A stretch of DNA of 64,000 nt from Brevundimonas guildfordensis. Lineage in GTDB: Bacteria > Pseudomonadota > Alphaproteobacteria > Caulobacterales > Caulobacteraceae. Below the pieces are notes generated by a model. It was not told the origin of the DNA. It searched no databases and saw nothing but the letters and a program-made list of their open reading frames with translations. The translations under genes and the position numbers were made by a program. Of the stretch, positions 17,776 to 25,569 are shown piece after piece. The stretch covers positions 1 through 64,000 of the forward strand of contig NZ_JACSQU010000002.1 of NCBI RefSeq assembly GCF_014836405.1, given 5' to 3'. The number at the start of each line of letters is the position of its first letter. The stretch's first letter is position 1.

Positions 17776-18492
17776 ATGGCTGGGACGGGCGACCGGCCCA
17801 GCCTTTTCGACTTGATGAACCGCATGGCCGCATCTCCGCTTGAAGTCCGCACCCTGTCCGACCGCTTGGTGGAGGTCGTCCGCGACATGATCTTGTCGGG
17901 GGCGATCGCGCCGAACGTGCCGATCCGTCAGGACGCCCTGGCGGCGGACCTGAACGTGTCCAAGATTCCCCTGCGCGAAGCCCTGGTGCGGCTGGAACAG
18001 GATGGGCTGGTCGTGTCGCACGCCAACCGCGGCTTCTTCGCGCGCGGCATGAGCTCGGCTGAGGTCGAGGAGATCTTTGAACTGCGCCTCAAGCTTGAGC
18101 CGGACGCGGCGGCCGAAGCCTGCCTCGTCGCCGATGACGCGCGACAGGATGAAGCTCGGCGGGTGCTGGCCCAGCTGAACGCGGCTGCGGCTGCCGGCCT
18201 GCCGACGGTCGGCCCGCTGAACCGCGCCTTCCATATCGCCATGGTGCGGCCCGGCGGGCGCGCCTTGACAACCGAAATCACCGCCCGCCTGCACGTCATG
18301 GCCGACCGCTATGTCCGCAAGCACCTCGAGCACAAGGGCCGCCATCTGACGGCCGAGACCGAGCATCAGGACATCCTTCAGGCCTGGCTGGCTCGCGACG
18401 CCGCCACGGTGCGGCGACTGGTGGCCGACCACCTGCAGCACACCCTGGCTGACCTGCGCGAAGAGTTCGCACAGGGCGACGGGCAAGGCTGA
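17776..18492 (+). CDS. GntR-family (FadR/FCD type) transcriptional regulator
   Basis: About 238 aa. An N-terminal winged helix (about residues 15-80, with VPIRQDALAADLNVSKIPLREALVRLEQDGLV) is followed by an all-helical FCD effector domain with the metal/ligand-type residues in ELRLKLEP, NRAFHIAM, EHQDIL and DHLQHT. It is the last gene of the deaminase-epimerase operon and probably regulates the cluster through the GTATAC-core sites at 14623, 15757 and 19472. The start is uncertain: ATG 17776 is used, with TTG 17758, GTG 17767 and ATG 17815 as alternatives. Confidence 0.88.
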   Translation: MAGTGDRPSLFDLMNRMAASPLEVRTLSDRLVEVVRDMILSGAIAPNVPIRQDALAADLNVSKIPLREALVRLEQDGLVVSHANRGFFARGMSSAEVEEIFELRLKLEPDAAAEACLVADDARQDEARRVLAQLNAAAAAGLPTVGPLNRAFHIAMVRPGGRALTTEITARLHVMADRYVRKHLEHKGRHLTAETEHQDILQAWLARDAATVRRLVADHLQHTLADLREEFAQGDGQG

Positions 18493-18513
18493 CGGACAGC
18501 CTCGCCCGCGACC

Positions 18514-19392
18514 TTAGCCCTGTTCGACCGGAACCGGGTCCGGACGGGCCTTCAGGGCGGTCATCAACAGGTTGACGGCGGCGTACAGCACCACCACCAC
18601 GACGCCCCAGCGCAGGATCGTCAGCGGCAGGGAGGTGATGACGAAGGCGGCCAGCAGCACTGCCGGTATCCCCCCGATGGCCATGCCCAGCACCAGTCGC
18701 AGGTCGATGCGCTCGCTCTTGATGAAGCGCAGGCTCGACACCGGCATCAGGAAGGCGCAGGCGCCCATCATGATCGGGAAGGCCGCCGTCGGGTTCATCC
18801 CCATGAGGCTGAGCATGATCAGCGAGGGGGCGTAAAGCCCTATGCCGAAGCTCATCAGGGCGCCCATCACCACGTGAGCGACGACAGCGATCACGAACAG
18901 ATGGCCGTCCAGGGCGACCGCCTCCCCGCCCGTCGGCATCAGGTTCAGATTGGTCATGGCGTACAGCGCTGCGGCGATCAGCAGGGCTGCGCCCACCACC
19001 ATCTGAACGGCGCGCACCGGCAGGCGCAGCACGATAGGCGCGCCGATCACGGCTCCGACGATGGAGGCGCCGATGCAGGCGATCAGCAGCACGGGATCGA
19101 CCTGGATCAGCTTCATGAAGACCAGCCCCTGCAGGACCGTCGGCAAGCAGTGGCCTGCATTCAGCACCGCCGGAAGAAAGCTGTCCGGCACCAGTTTGCG
19201 AAACCGAAGCCAGGCCGTGGTCGGCGCAAAGGAGCCGATGCCCAGCGCATCGAAGAAGTTGGCGACCGCGCCGATGGCCGTGCCTTCGGCCTTGGGCTTC
19301 AGCGCGCCGCGCGCCTTGGCGGTCCGTAGCAGTTGGACCGCATAAAAAACGGCCAGCGACGCCAGCGCCGTCAACAAAACGGCTATAATCAT
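18514..19392 (-). CDS. TauE/SafE-family membrane permease
   Basis: 292 aa polytopic membrane protein with about eight hydrophobic segments and the family motifs GIGSFAPTTAW, GAVIGAPIVLRLP and AMSFG-like repeats in two halves (sulfite exporter TauE/SafE, DUF81). The ATG at 19392 follows a GGGAGGGAAA ribosome site. It is convergent with the GntR gene and divergent from the peptidase gene, with a putative GntR operator in the shared upstream region. Members of the family export sulfonates or organic anions; here it may move a hydroxyproline-pathway compound, which is inference from location only. Confidence 0.82.
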   Translation of the reverse strand: MIIAVLLTALASLAVFYAVQLLRTAKARGALKPKAEGTAIGAVANFFDALGIGSFAPTTAWLRFRKLVPDSFLPAVLNAGHCLPTVLQGLVFMKLIQVDPVLLIACIGASIVGAVIGAPIVLRLPVRAVQMVVGAALLIAAALYAMTNLNLMPTGGEAVALDGHLFVIAVVAHVVMGALMSFGIGLYAPSLIMLSLMGMNPTAAFPIMMGACAFLMPVSSLRFIKSERIDLRLVLGMAIGGIPAVLLAAFVITSLPLTILRWGVVVVVLYAAVNLLMTALKARPDPVPVEQG

Positions 19393-19471
19393 CTTGTTTC
19401 CCTCCCCCGAGGTTTCTCGGCCCGCGCTTGACGAACGATCCGAGAGGTGAAGGAAAACATGACTGGAAATC

Positions 19472-19486
19472 AGATACAATATACAT
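19472..19486. promoter_or_regulatory. third candidate GntR operator (ACAATATAC core)
   Basis: GATACAATATACAT lies 8 bp before the M24 peptidase start and 80 bp upstream of the divergent TauE gene. It shares the [AC]C[CA][GA]TATAC core with the sites at 14623 and 15757. It is the weakest of the three in symmetry. Confidence 0.4.
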
Positions 19487-19493
19487 CCGCCCC

Positions 19494-20663
19494 ATGACAT
19501 TCATTCCGCCCAGCGCCCCGCCCATCACCACCGCCGAACGGCAGGAGCGCATCGCCGCCCTGGCCGCGAGACTGAGAGCTGACGGGCTTGCGGCCCTGCT
19601 GGTCGGGCCCACGGCGTCTTTGCGCTATTACACGGGGCTGGACTGGCATCCGTCCGAACGACTGACGGGCGCGCTGATCCATGCCGACGGCCGCGTCCAG
19701 TACATCTGTCCCCGGTTTGAGCTGGACAAGGTGGCGGGGCTGACGGCCGATGCTGTCGCGGGCGACATCCTGACCTGGGAAGAAGAAGAGAGCCCCTATG
19801 TCCTTGCGGCCGCCAACCTGGCCGAGGGCGGCGTGCTGGCGATCGACGACCTGGCGGCGGCCTTCATCTGGCTGGGCCTCAGCCGCGTTCTGGGCGCCGA
19901 TCGCGTCACGGACGGCGGCCCGCTGATCGTCGCCCAGCGCAGCATCAAATCGGCGGCTGAGATCGCGCTTCTGACCCGCGCCAAGGCCATCACGCTGGAA
20001 GTTCAGCGTCGCACCCGCCACTGGCTGAAAGCGGGCGTCCTCACCTCCGAGGTCAAGGCCTTCATCGACGCCGAGCACCGCGCTCTGGGCGGCGAGGGCG
20101 GCTCCTGGTTCTGCCTGGTCTCCTTCGGCGACGACACCTGCCTGCCGCACGGGGGCGAGGGCGACCGCGCCCTGGCGGCGGATGATGTGGTGCTTGTCGA
20201 TACCGGGACCCTGGTCGACGGCTATCACTCGGACATCACGCGCACCTATGTCTTCGGCCAGCCGAGCGAGGACTTCCGCCGCGTCTGGATGCATGAGAAG
20301 GAGGCGCAAGGCCGCGCCTTCGCCGCCGCCGCCGTGGGCGCCCCTTGCGCCAGCGTCGACGCCGCCGCGCGCGACTATCTGACCGGCCTGGGCTACGGCC
20401 CCGACTACCGTCTGCCGGGCCTGCCGCACCGCACCGGCCACGGTATCGGCCTGGACATTCACGAAGCGCCCAATCTGGTGCGCGGCGACGCTACGCCGCT
20501 GGCGCCCGGCATGTGCTTCTCGAACGAGCCGATGCTGGTCATTCCCGGCCGGTACGGCGTGCGCCTGGAAGACCATTTCTACATCACCGAGGGCGGCCCG
20601 GTCTGGTTCACCGAGCCGTCGCACAGCCTGGACGACCCGTTCGGCGAGGACGCGGCGGCATGA
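19494..20663 (+). CDS. M24 family metallopeptidase, Xaa-Pro aminopeptidase-like
   Basis: 389 aa pita-bread enzyme (creatinase/aminopeptidase P family). The five metal ligands can be placed: two Asp in VLVDTGTLVDGYHSDITRTY, His in HRTGHGIGLDIHEAP, Glu in SNEPMLVIPG and Glu in GVRLEDHFYI. It would release the N-terminal residue before proline or hydroxyproline, feeding the pathway from peptides. I use ATG 19494; a TTG at 19428 would add 22 unlikely residues. No ribosome site is visible. Its stop overlaps the next start (ATGA). Confidence 0.88.
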   Translation: MTFIPPSAPPITTAERQERIAALAARLRADGLAALLVGPTASLRYYTGLDWHPSERLTGALIHADGRVQYICPRFELDKVAGLTADAVAGDILTWEEEESPYVLAAANLAEGGVLAIDDLAAAFIWLGLSRVLGADRVTDGGPLIVAQRSIKSAAEIALLTRAKAITLEVQRRTRHWLKAGVLTSEVKAFIDAEHRALGGEGGSWFCLVSFGDDTCLPHGGEGDRALAADDVVLVDTGTLVDGYHSDITRTYVFGQPSEDFRRVWMHEKEAQGRAFAAAAVGAPCASVDAAARDYLTGLGYGPDYRLPGLPHRTGHGIGLDIHEAPNLVRGDATPLAPGMCFSNEPMLVIPGRYGVRLEDHFYITEGGPVWFTEPSHSLDDPFGEDAAA

Positions 20664-21910
20664 GGACGGCCCGGCGCTGGGCCGTCGTCGGCGGGGGGCT
20701 GGTCGGAGCGGCGACGGCGCTTCGGCTGCAGGCGGCGGGCTTTGAGACCGTGCTGATCGATCGGGGCGACCCGCGACGCGGCGCCTCCTTCGGCAACATC
20801 GGCCACATCGCGGCCGAGCAATGCGAGCCGATGCCCTCGCCCGCGACCCTCAAGGGCGCCGTGGGGCGGCTGTTCGCCTTTGGCGGCCCGCTGGATTTCC
20901 GTGCGCGCGATGCGTCGCTGTGGGGGCCGTGGGCGCTGCGGTTTCTGGCGGCGTCCCGCCCGGCGGCCGTCGCCCACGGGGCCGAGGTTCTGGCGCATCT
21001 CCTGGACGATCCGGTCGGCGCCTGGGTGCGCCTGGCCGCCCTGGCCGAGGCGCCGAAGGACCTGATCCGCGCGACCGGCCACACGGTGGTCTGGTCCACG
21101 CCTGAAGCGGCCCGGCGCGGGCTGGCCGGCTGGAACGCCGCGCGCATCGGCGCCGCGCGTTTCCGCGTGCTGGAGACCGAGGAACTGGCCGCCTATGGTG
21201 CCGTCCTGAGCCAGCGCCCGGCGGGCGGGATCCGCTTCACCGGCACCGGCCAGGTCAGCGAGCCGCAGGCGGTGCGCGACGCCCTGCTGGCCGCCTTCGC
21301 CGCCAGAGGCGGACAGACGATGCATGCTGATGCAACCGCCATCCGGCCCGTGGCCCACGCCGCCGAGGTCGCCCTGTCGAACGGAACGACGGTCACGGCC
21401 GACCGCGTCGTGGTGGCGGCCGGGGCGTGGTCGGAGCGTCTGATGACGCCGTTGAGCGTGCGCGCGCCTCTGATCGGCGAGCGGGGCTATTCGGTGCAGT
21501 CGGCCCAGCATGACTGGCCGGACGACTTGCCTCTGACCGTCTTCGAGGACCGGGCCCTGGCGGTCGCCCGTTTCGACGGAGGTCTGCGCGCCTCCAGCCA
21601 CGTCGAGTTCGGCGCCCCGTCGGCCCGGCCCGATCCGCGAAAATGGCGCAGTATCGAGGCGCATCTGCGCGATCTGGGGGTGGCCTTTTCTGCGCAGCCT
21701 GACCGATGGTGCGGTCCCCGGCCGACCCTGCCTGACTATCTGCCGGCCATCGGACGTCTGCAGGCTCACCCCCAGGTGCACTACGCCTTCGGCCACCAGC
21801 ACCTGGGCCTGACGACGGCGGCGCGGACGGCGGAAATCGTCGAGCAGATGGCGCTGGGCCGGCCTGCTCCCGACTGGATCGACGCCTTGCGGATCGAGCG
21901 CTTCGGCTGA
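20660..21910 (+). CDS. FAD-dependent D-amino acid dehydrogenase (DadA-like), probable D-hydroxyproline dehydrogenase
   Basis: 416 aa. The N-terminal dinucleotide fold is VVGGGLVGAATALRLQAAGFETVLID, then GASFGNIGHIA, and near the C-terminus WCGPRPTLPDYLPAIGR and GHQHLGLT, as in DadA-type deaminating dehydrogenases. In hydroxyproline catabolism this step oxidises cis-4-hydroxy-D-proline to pyrroline-4-hydroxy-2-carboxylate, the substrate of the DHDPS-type enzyme upstream. It is translationally coupled to the peptidase by a 4-bp overlap. General D-amino acid oxidation is the alternative. Confidence 0.87.
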   Translation: MRTARRWAVVGGGLVGAATALRLQAAGFETVLIDRGDPRRGASFGNIGHIAAEQCEPMPSPATLKGAVGRLFAFGGPLDFRARDASLWGPWALRFLAASRPAAVAHGAEVLAHLLDDPVGAWVRLAALAEAPKDLIRATGHTVVWSTPEAARRGLAGWNAARIGAARFRVLETEELAAYGAVLSQRPAGGIRFTGTGQVSEPQAVRDALLAAFAARGGQTMHADATAIRPVAHAAEVALSNGTTVTADRVVVAAGAWSERLMTPLSVRAPLIGERGYSVQSAQHDWPDDLPLTVFEDRALAVARFDGGLRASSHVEFGAPSARPDPRKWRSIEAHLRDLGVAFSAQPDRWCGPRPTLPDYLPAIGRLQAHPQVHYAFGHQHLGLTTAARTAEIVEQMALGRPAPDWIDALRIERFG

Positions 21911-21972
21911 AGTCCGCTCGGCGCGCGGCGCTTGGTATCGCAACGGTTTCTGCGCGGGCGGATTAAGCGTCC

Positions 21973-24507
21973 ATGCGCGGCGAACTGAAGACCTATCAGG
22001 CCAAGCGGCGGTTCGAGCAGACGCCGGAACCCAAGGGCGCGCAACGCGCGAGGGGAAAGGGCGCTCGCCGCTTCGTGATCCAGCGCCATGCGGCGACGCG
22101 GCTGCACTACGACTTCCGGATCGAGGCGGACGGGGTGCTGAAATCGTGGGCCGTGACCAAAGCCCCGTCGCGGGATACCGCGGTCAAGCGCCTGGCGGTG
22201 GAGGTCGAGGATCATCCGCTGGACTACGGCGACTTCGAGGGGACGATCCCGGCGGGCAACTACGGCGCGGGGACGGTGCAGCTCTGGGACGTCGGAACCT
22301 GGGAGCCGCAGGAGGCCGACCTTGAGGCGGCCTGGGCGCGCGGCCAGATCAAGATGATCCTTCATGGCGAGCGGCTGAAAGGGAAATGGGCGCTGATCCG
22401 GCTGAAGAGCGACCGGGGCAAACCGTCCAAGCGCCACAACTGGCTGCTGCTGAAGGAAAAGGACGATCAGGCCGTCGCGGGCGAGGGCGACGCCTTGGCG
22501 GAAATCGACGCCTCCGTGACGACCGGACGCTCCCTGGCCCAGATCGCCAAGGGCGACGCGCAATGGACCTCGTCCAAACCGACCCGCCGCAAGGCGCCGC
22601 CCAAACTCGCGCCGTCGAAGGCCGCGTCCAAAGCGAAGCGGCCGCACGCCTTTGTCCCCATCCAGCTGTGCAAGGCGGTTGATCATCCCCCCTCGGCCGC
22701 CGGCTGGGCGCATGAGATCAAGTTCGACGGCTATCGGCTGCAGATCGGCGTCGGCGGGGGTCAGGCTGTGCTGAGGACGCGCAAGGGTCTGGACTGGTCC
22801 GACCGGTTTCCCGAGCTGGCGGCGGATGCGGCCGGCTGGCCCGACGCCGTGCTCGACGGCGAACTGTGCGCGCTCGATGCCGACCACATGCCGGACTTCA
22901 GCGGGCTGCAGGCGGCGATCTCCGAGGGCGAGACGGACCGGCTCGTCTACTTCGCCTTCGACCTGCTGTTCGAAGGGGCGGAGGATCTGCGCAAGCTGCC
23001 GCTGTCGCACCGCAAGGCGCGATTGCAGGCCTATATCGACCGGATCGGCGCCAAGGCCGGCGTGCGGATCCGCTTCGTCGAGCATTTCGCCTCTACGGGA
23101 AGGGCGGTGCTGGAAAGCGCCTGCCGGATGCATCTGGAGGGCGTCATCTCCAAGAAGCTGGACGCTCCCTATCATGCGGGCCGGTCGTCAAGCTGGGTGA
23201 AGTCCAAATGCCGAGGGCGCGACGAGGTCGTCATCGGCGGCTGGTCGTCGGAAGGCGGCAGCCGGTTCCGCTCGCTGCTGGTCGGGGTGCGCGAAAAGGG
23301 CGGGCTGAGGTATCTCGGCCGGGTCGGCACGGGTTTCGGCGAGACGGCGACGCGGTTGCTCCTGCCGGCGCTGAAGGCCGAGGCGGCGGACAAGAGCCCC
23401 TTCGTCGGCCCCGGCGTGCCCAGGGGCGGCAAGGACATTCACTGGGTGACGCCAAGGCTGGTCGCCGAGATCGAACACGGCGGCTACACCGAATCCGGCG
23501 CCTTGCGGCAGGCGGCGTTCAAGGGGCTGCGCGACGACAAGACCGCCGAGGACGTCACGGCCGCGCCCCAAGCGCTGGCCGCGCCGCAAACCCTGAGAAA
23601 GAACGGCAAGGTCTCGGTGGCGGGCGTGGCCATCTCCAGCCCCGACAAGGTGTTGTGGCCGGGCTCGGGCGGTCGACCGCCCATTACCAAGGCCGACCTC
23701 GCGCACTACTACGAGGCGGCGGCCGAGCGGCTGCTGGCCCATGTGGCGGACCGGCCCGTCTCGATCATCCGCGCCCCTGACGGCATCGAGGGCGAGACCT
23801 TCTTCCAGCGTCACGCCATGACGGGATCTAACCCGCGCCTGAAGCTGATCGACGTCAAGGCGCGCACGCCCTACGTCGCGGTGGTCGATGTCGGCGGTTT
23901 GGCGGCGGTGGCCCAGTCGGGCGGGCTGGAGTTGCATCCCTGGGGCTGCAAGCCGGGCGATCCGGAAACGCCCGATCAGATCACTTTCGATCTGGACCCC
24001 GACGAGGGGCTGGACTTCGACGACGTGATCGCCGCCGCTCTGGCGGTCAGAGCCAAGCTGGAGGCCCTGGGGCTCAACCCCTTCGTCAAGACGACGGGCG
24101 GGAAGGGGCTGCACCTGGTCGTGCCGATCCGCGCCGACGGCCGCTCGCGCGTCACCTGGGATCAGAACAAGGCCTTCGCCAAGGCCGTGTCCGAGGCGAT
24201 CAAGGCCGAGGCGCCGGACCGCTTCACCACCACCTTGGCCAAGAAGGCGCGGGGCGGAAAGGTCTTCATCGACTATCTGCGCAACGGCCGCATGGCGACC
24301 GCCGTGGCGCCCTGGTCGCCGCGTGCGCGTCCGGGAGCAGGGATAGCCTTTCCCCTGTCGTGGGATCAGGTGAAGCCGGGGCTGAACCCGGCCGACTACA
24401 ATCTGTGGGTCTGGCCGGAACTGCTGGAACGACCCGACGCCTGGTCGGGCTTCCGCGACGCCGCCGTCAGCCTGAGGCCCGCTCTGCGCAAGATGGGCGT
24501 GGACTGA
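21973..24507 (+). CDS. ligD: multidomain DNA ligase D (NHEJ)
   Basis: 844 aa with the order phosphoesterase (about residues 30-165: RFVIQRHAATRLHYDFRIE, DYGDFEGTIPAGNYGAG), ATP-dependent ligase (about 225-530; nucleotidyl lysine K250 in EIKFDGYR, then DGELCALD and EGVISKKL) and primase/polymerase (about 550-840; metal-binding Asp pair in TFDLDPDEG, then KTTGGKGLHLV). All three catalytic modules look intact. It acts with Ku at double-strand breaks. The Ku gene is convergent, only 3 bp away at the 3' ends, an arrangement that makes overlapping transcripts likely. Confidence 0.96.
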   Translation: MRGELKTYQAKRRFEQTPEPKGAQRARGKGARRFVIQRHAATRLHYDFRIEADGVLKSWAVTKAPSRDTAVKRLAVEVEDHPLDYGDFEGTIPAGNYGAGTVQLWDVGTWEPQEADLEAAWARGQIKMILHGERLKGKWALIRLKSDRGKPSKRHNWLLLKEKDDQAVAGEGDALAEIDASVTTGRSLAQIAKGDAQWTSSKPTRRKAPPKLAPSKAASKAKRPHAFVPIQLCKAVDHPPSAAGWAHEIKFDGYRLQIGVGGGQAVLRTRKGLDWSDRFPELAADAAGWPDAVLDGELCALDADHMPDFSGLQAAISEGETDRLVYFAFDLLFEGAEDLRKLPLSHRKARLQAYIDRIGAKAGVRIRFVEHFASTGRAVLESACRMHLEGVISKKLDAPYHAGRSSSWVKSKCRGRDEVVIGGWSSEGGSRFRSLLVGVREKGGLRYLGRVGTGFGETATRLLLPALKAEAADKSPFVGPGVPRGGKDIHWVTPRLVAEIEHGGYTESGALRQAAFKGLRDDKTAEDVTAAPQALAAPQTLRKNGKVSVAGVAISSPDKVLWPGSGGRPPITKADLAHYYEAAAERLLAHVADRPVSIIRAPDGIEGETFFQRHAMTGSNPRLKLIDVKARTPYVAVVDVGGLAAVAQSGGLELHPWGCKPGDPETPDQITFDLDPDEGLDFDDVIAAALAVRAKLEALGLNPFVKTTGGKGLHLVVPIRADGRSRVTWDQNKAFAKAVSEAIKAEAPDRFTTTLAKKARGGKVFIDYLRNGRMATAVAPWSPRARPGAGIAFPLSWDQVKPGLNPADYNLWVWPELLERPDAWSGFRDAAVSLRPALRKMGVD

Positions 24508-24510
24508 CCG

Positions 24511-25356
24511 TCAGGCAGTCTTCTTGCGCGGCGCCGACTTTGAGGCCGGCTTCTTGGCCGCCGGTTTGCGGGCCCCGCCGGCCGAGCCTTTCAGGCTGTT
24601 CTTCAGCGCCGCCATCAGGTCGATCACGTTGGTGTCGTCCGGCTCGGCCACATCCACCAGACCCTTGCCGCCCTTGGTCTTGGCCTTGATCATCTCGCGC
24701 AGAGCGTCGTCGTAGCGGTCCTTGAAAACCGTCGGGTCGAAGTCGGCTTCCTTCTGGGCGATGATGCGGGCGGCGATCTCGACCATGTCCGCGTCGGCCT
24801 TCACCTTGGGGATGTCGTCGAAATAGTCGTCGGCGTCACGCACCTCGTCATGGGCGCGAAGGGTGTAGGCCAACAGGCCCTTGCCGCGCACCTCGAGCGC
24901 CAACTGACGCTCCTTGCCGCGCAAAACGAGCTGTCCCAGCGCCACCTTGCCCTGTTTCTGCATGGCGTCGCGGATCACCGCGAAAGCCTCGACGCCCGCG
25001 CCCTTCTCCGGAACGACGAAGAAGGGATCGTCCCAATACAGGCGGTCGATTTCGGACTCGTCGACGAACTTGTCGATGGAGATGGTCTTGGTGCTCTCTA
25101 GCCGCACCTGGTCGAAGTCAGCGTCGTCGAACAGGACGTATTCGTCTTTGGATACCTCATAACCGCGCACCAGGTGGCTGCGCTCCACCGGCCCGGCGTC
25201 CGGATCGGTCGGCACCATGCGGATGCGGTTGTGGGTGTCGGGGTTGATCAGGTGGAAGCGCACGTCGCTGGCGCTGGTGGTCGCGGTGTAGAGCGCCACC
25301 GGGCAGGTGACGAGCGACAGCTTCAGGTGTCCTTGCCAGGTCGGGCGAGCAGCCAT
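24511..25356 (-). CDS. ku: Ku protein, non-homologous end joining
   Basis: 281 aa. A Ku core beta-barrel (about residues 1-230; WQGHLKLSLVTCPVALYTAT at the start, YYFDD-like and FKDRYDDALREMI segments) is followed by a lysine/alanine-rich tail (AAKKPASKSAPRKK) typical of bacterial Ku C-termini, which aids DNA binding. The ATG at 25356 is used because GGAGGA lies 5 bp upstream; an in-frame ATG at 25368 has none. It binds double-strand ends and recruits LigD. Confidence 0.96.
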   Translation of the reverse strand: MAARPTWQGHLKLSLVTCPVALYTATTSASDVRFHLINPDTHNRIRMVPTDPDAGPVERSHLVRGYEVSKDEYVLFDDADFDQVRLESTKTISIDKFVDESEIDRLYWDDPFFVVPEKGAGVEAFAVIRDAMQKQGKVALGQLVLRGKERQLALEVRGKGLLAYTLRAHDEVRDADDYFDDIPKVKADADMVEIAARIIAQKEADFDPTVFKDRYDDALREMIKAKTKGGKGLVDVAEPDDTNVIDLMAALKNSLKGSAGGARKPAAKKPASKSAPRKKTA

Positions 25357-25477
25357 GTGATCCTCCATCGGCAGAGGGAATGCACAGGAACGACATGCGT
25401 TCGCCCCAGCGGTTCACATCGCCTCATCGTCGAATGGCTCCCGTTGCGGTCACAATCGCGCCAACTCGTCGCTTTGA

Positions 25478-25500
25478 CTAAGGGACGTCATTTCCCTTAG
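25478..25500. repeat. 8-bp perfect inverted repeat between ku and mnhA
   Basis: CTAAGGGA-CGTCATT-TCCCTTAG in the 213-bp divergent region between ku and the antiporter operon. A TTTGAC precedes the left arm. It could be an operator; no T tract follows to make it a terminator. The rest of the gap shows nothing recognisable. Confidence 0.45.
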
Positions 25501-25569
25501 GAAAAACTCTGGCAAAACAGCGAGGCGCGCGCAGCGCCCTGCGCAGAGCCTTCCCACAACCTATCGGAG

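Noticed and set aside
25357..25569. Na+ or pH riboswitch before mnhA
   Set aside because: Only a short inverted repeat is visible; no structured aptamer-like core is recognisable by eye.
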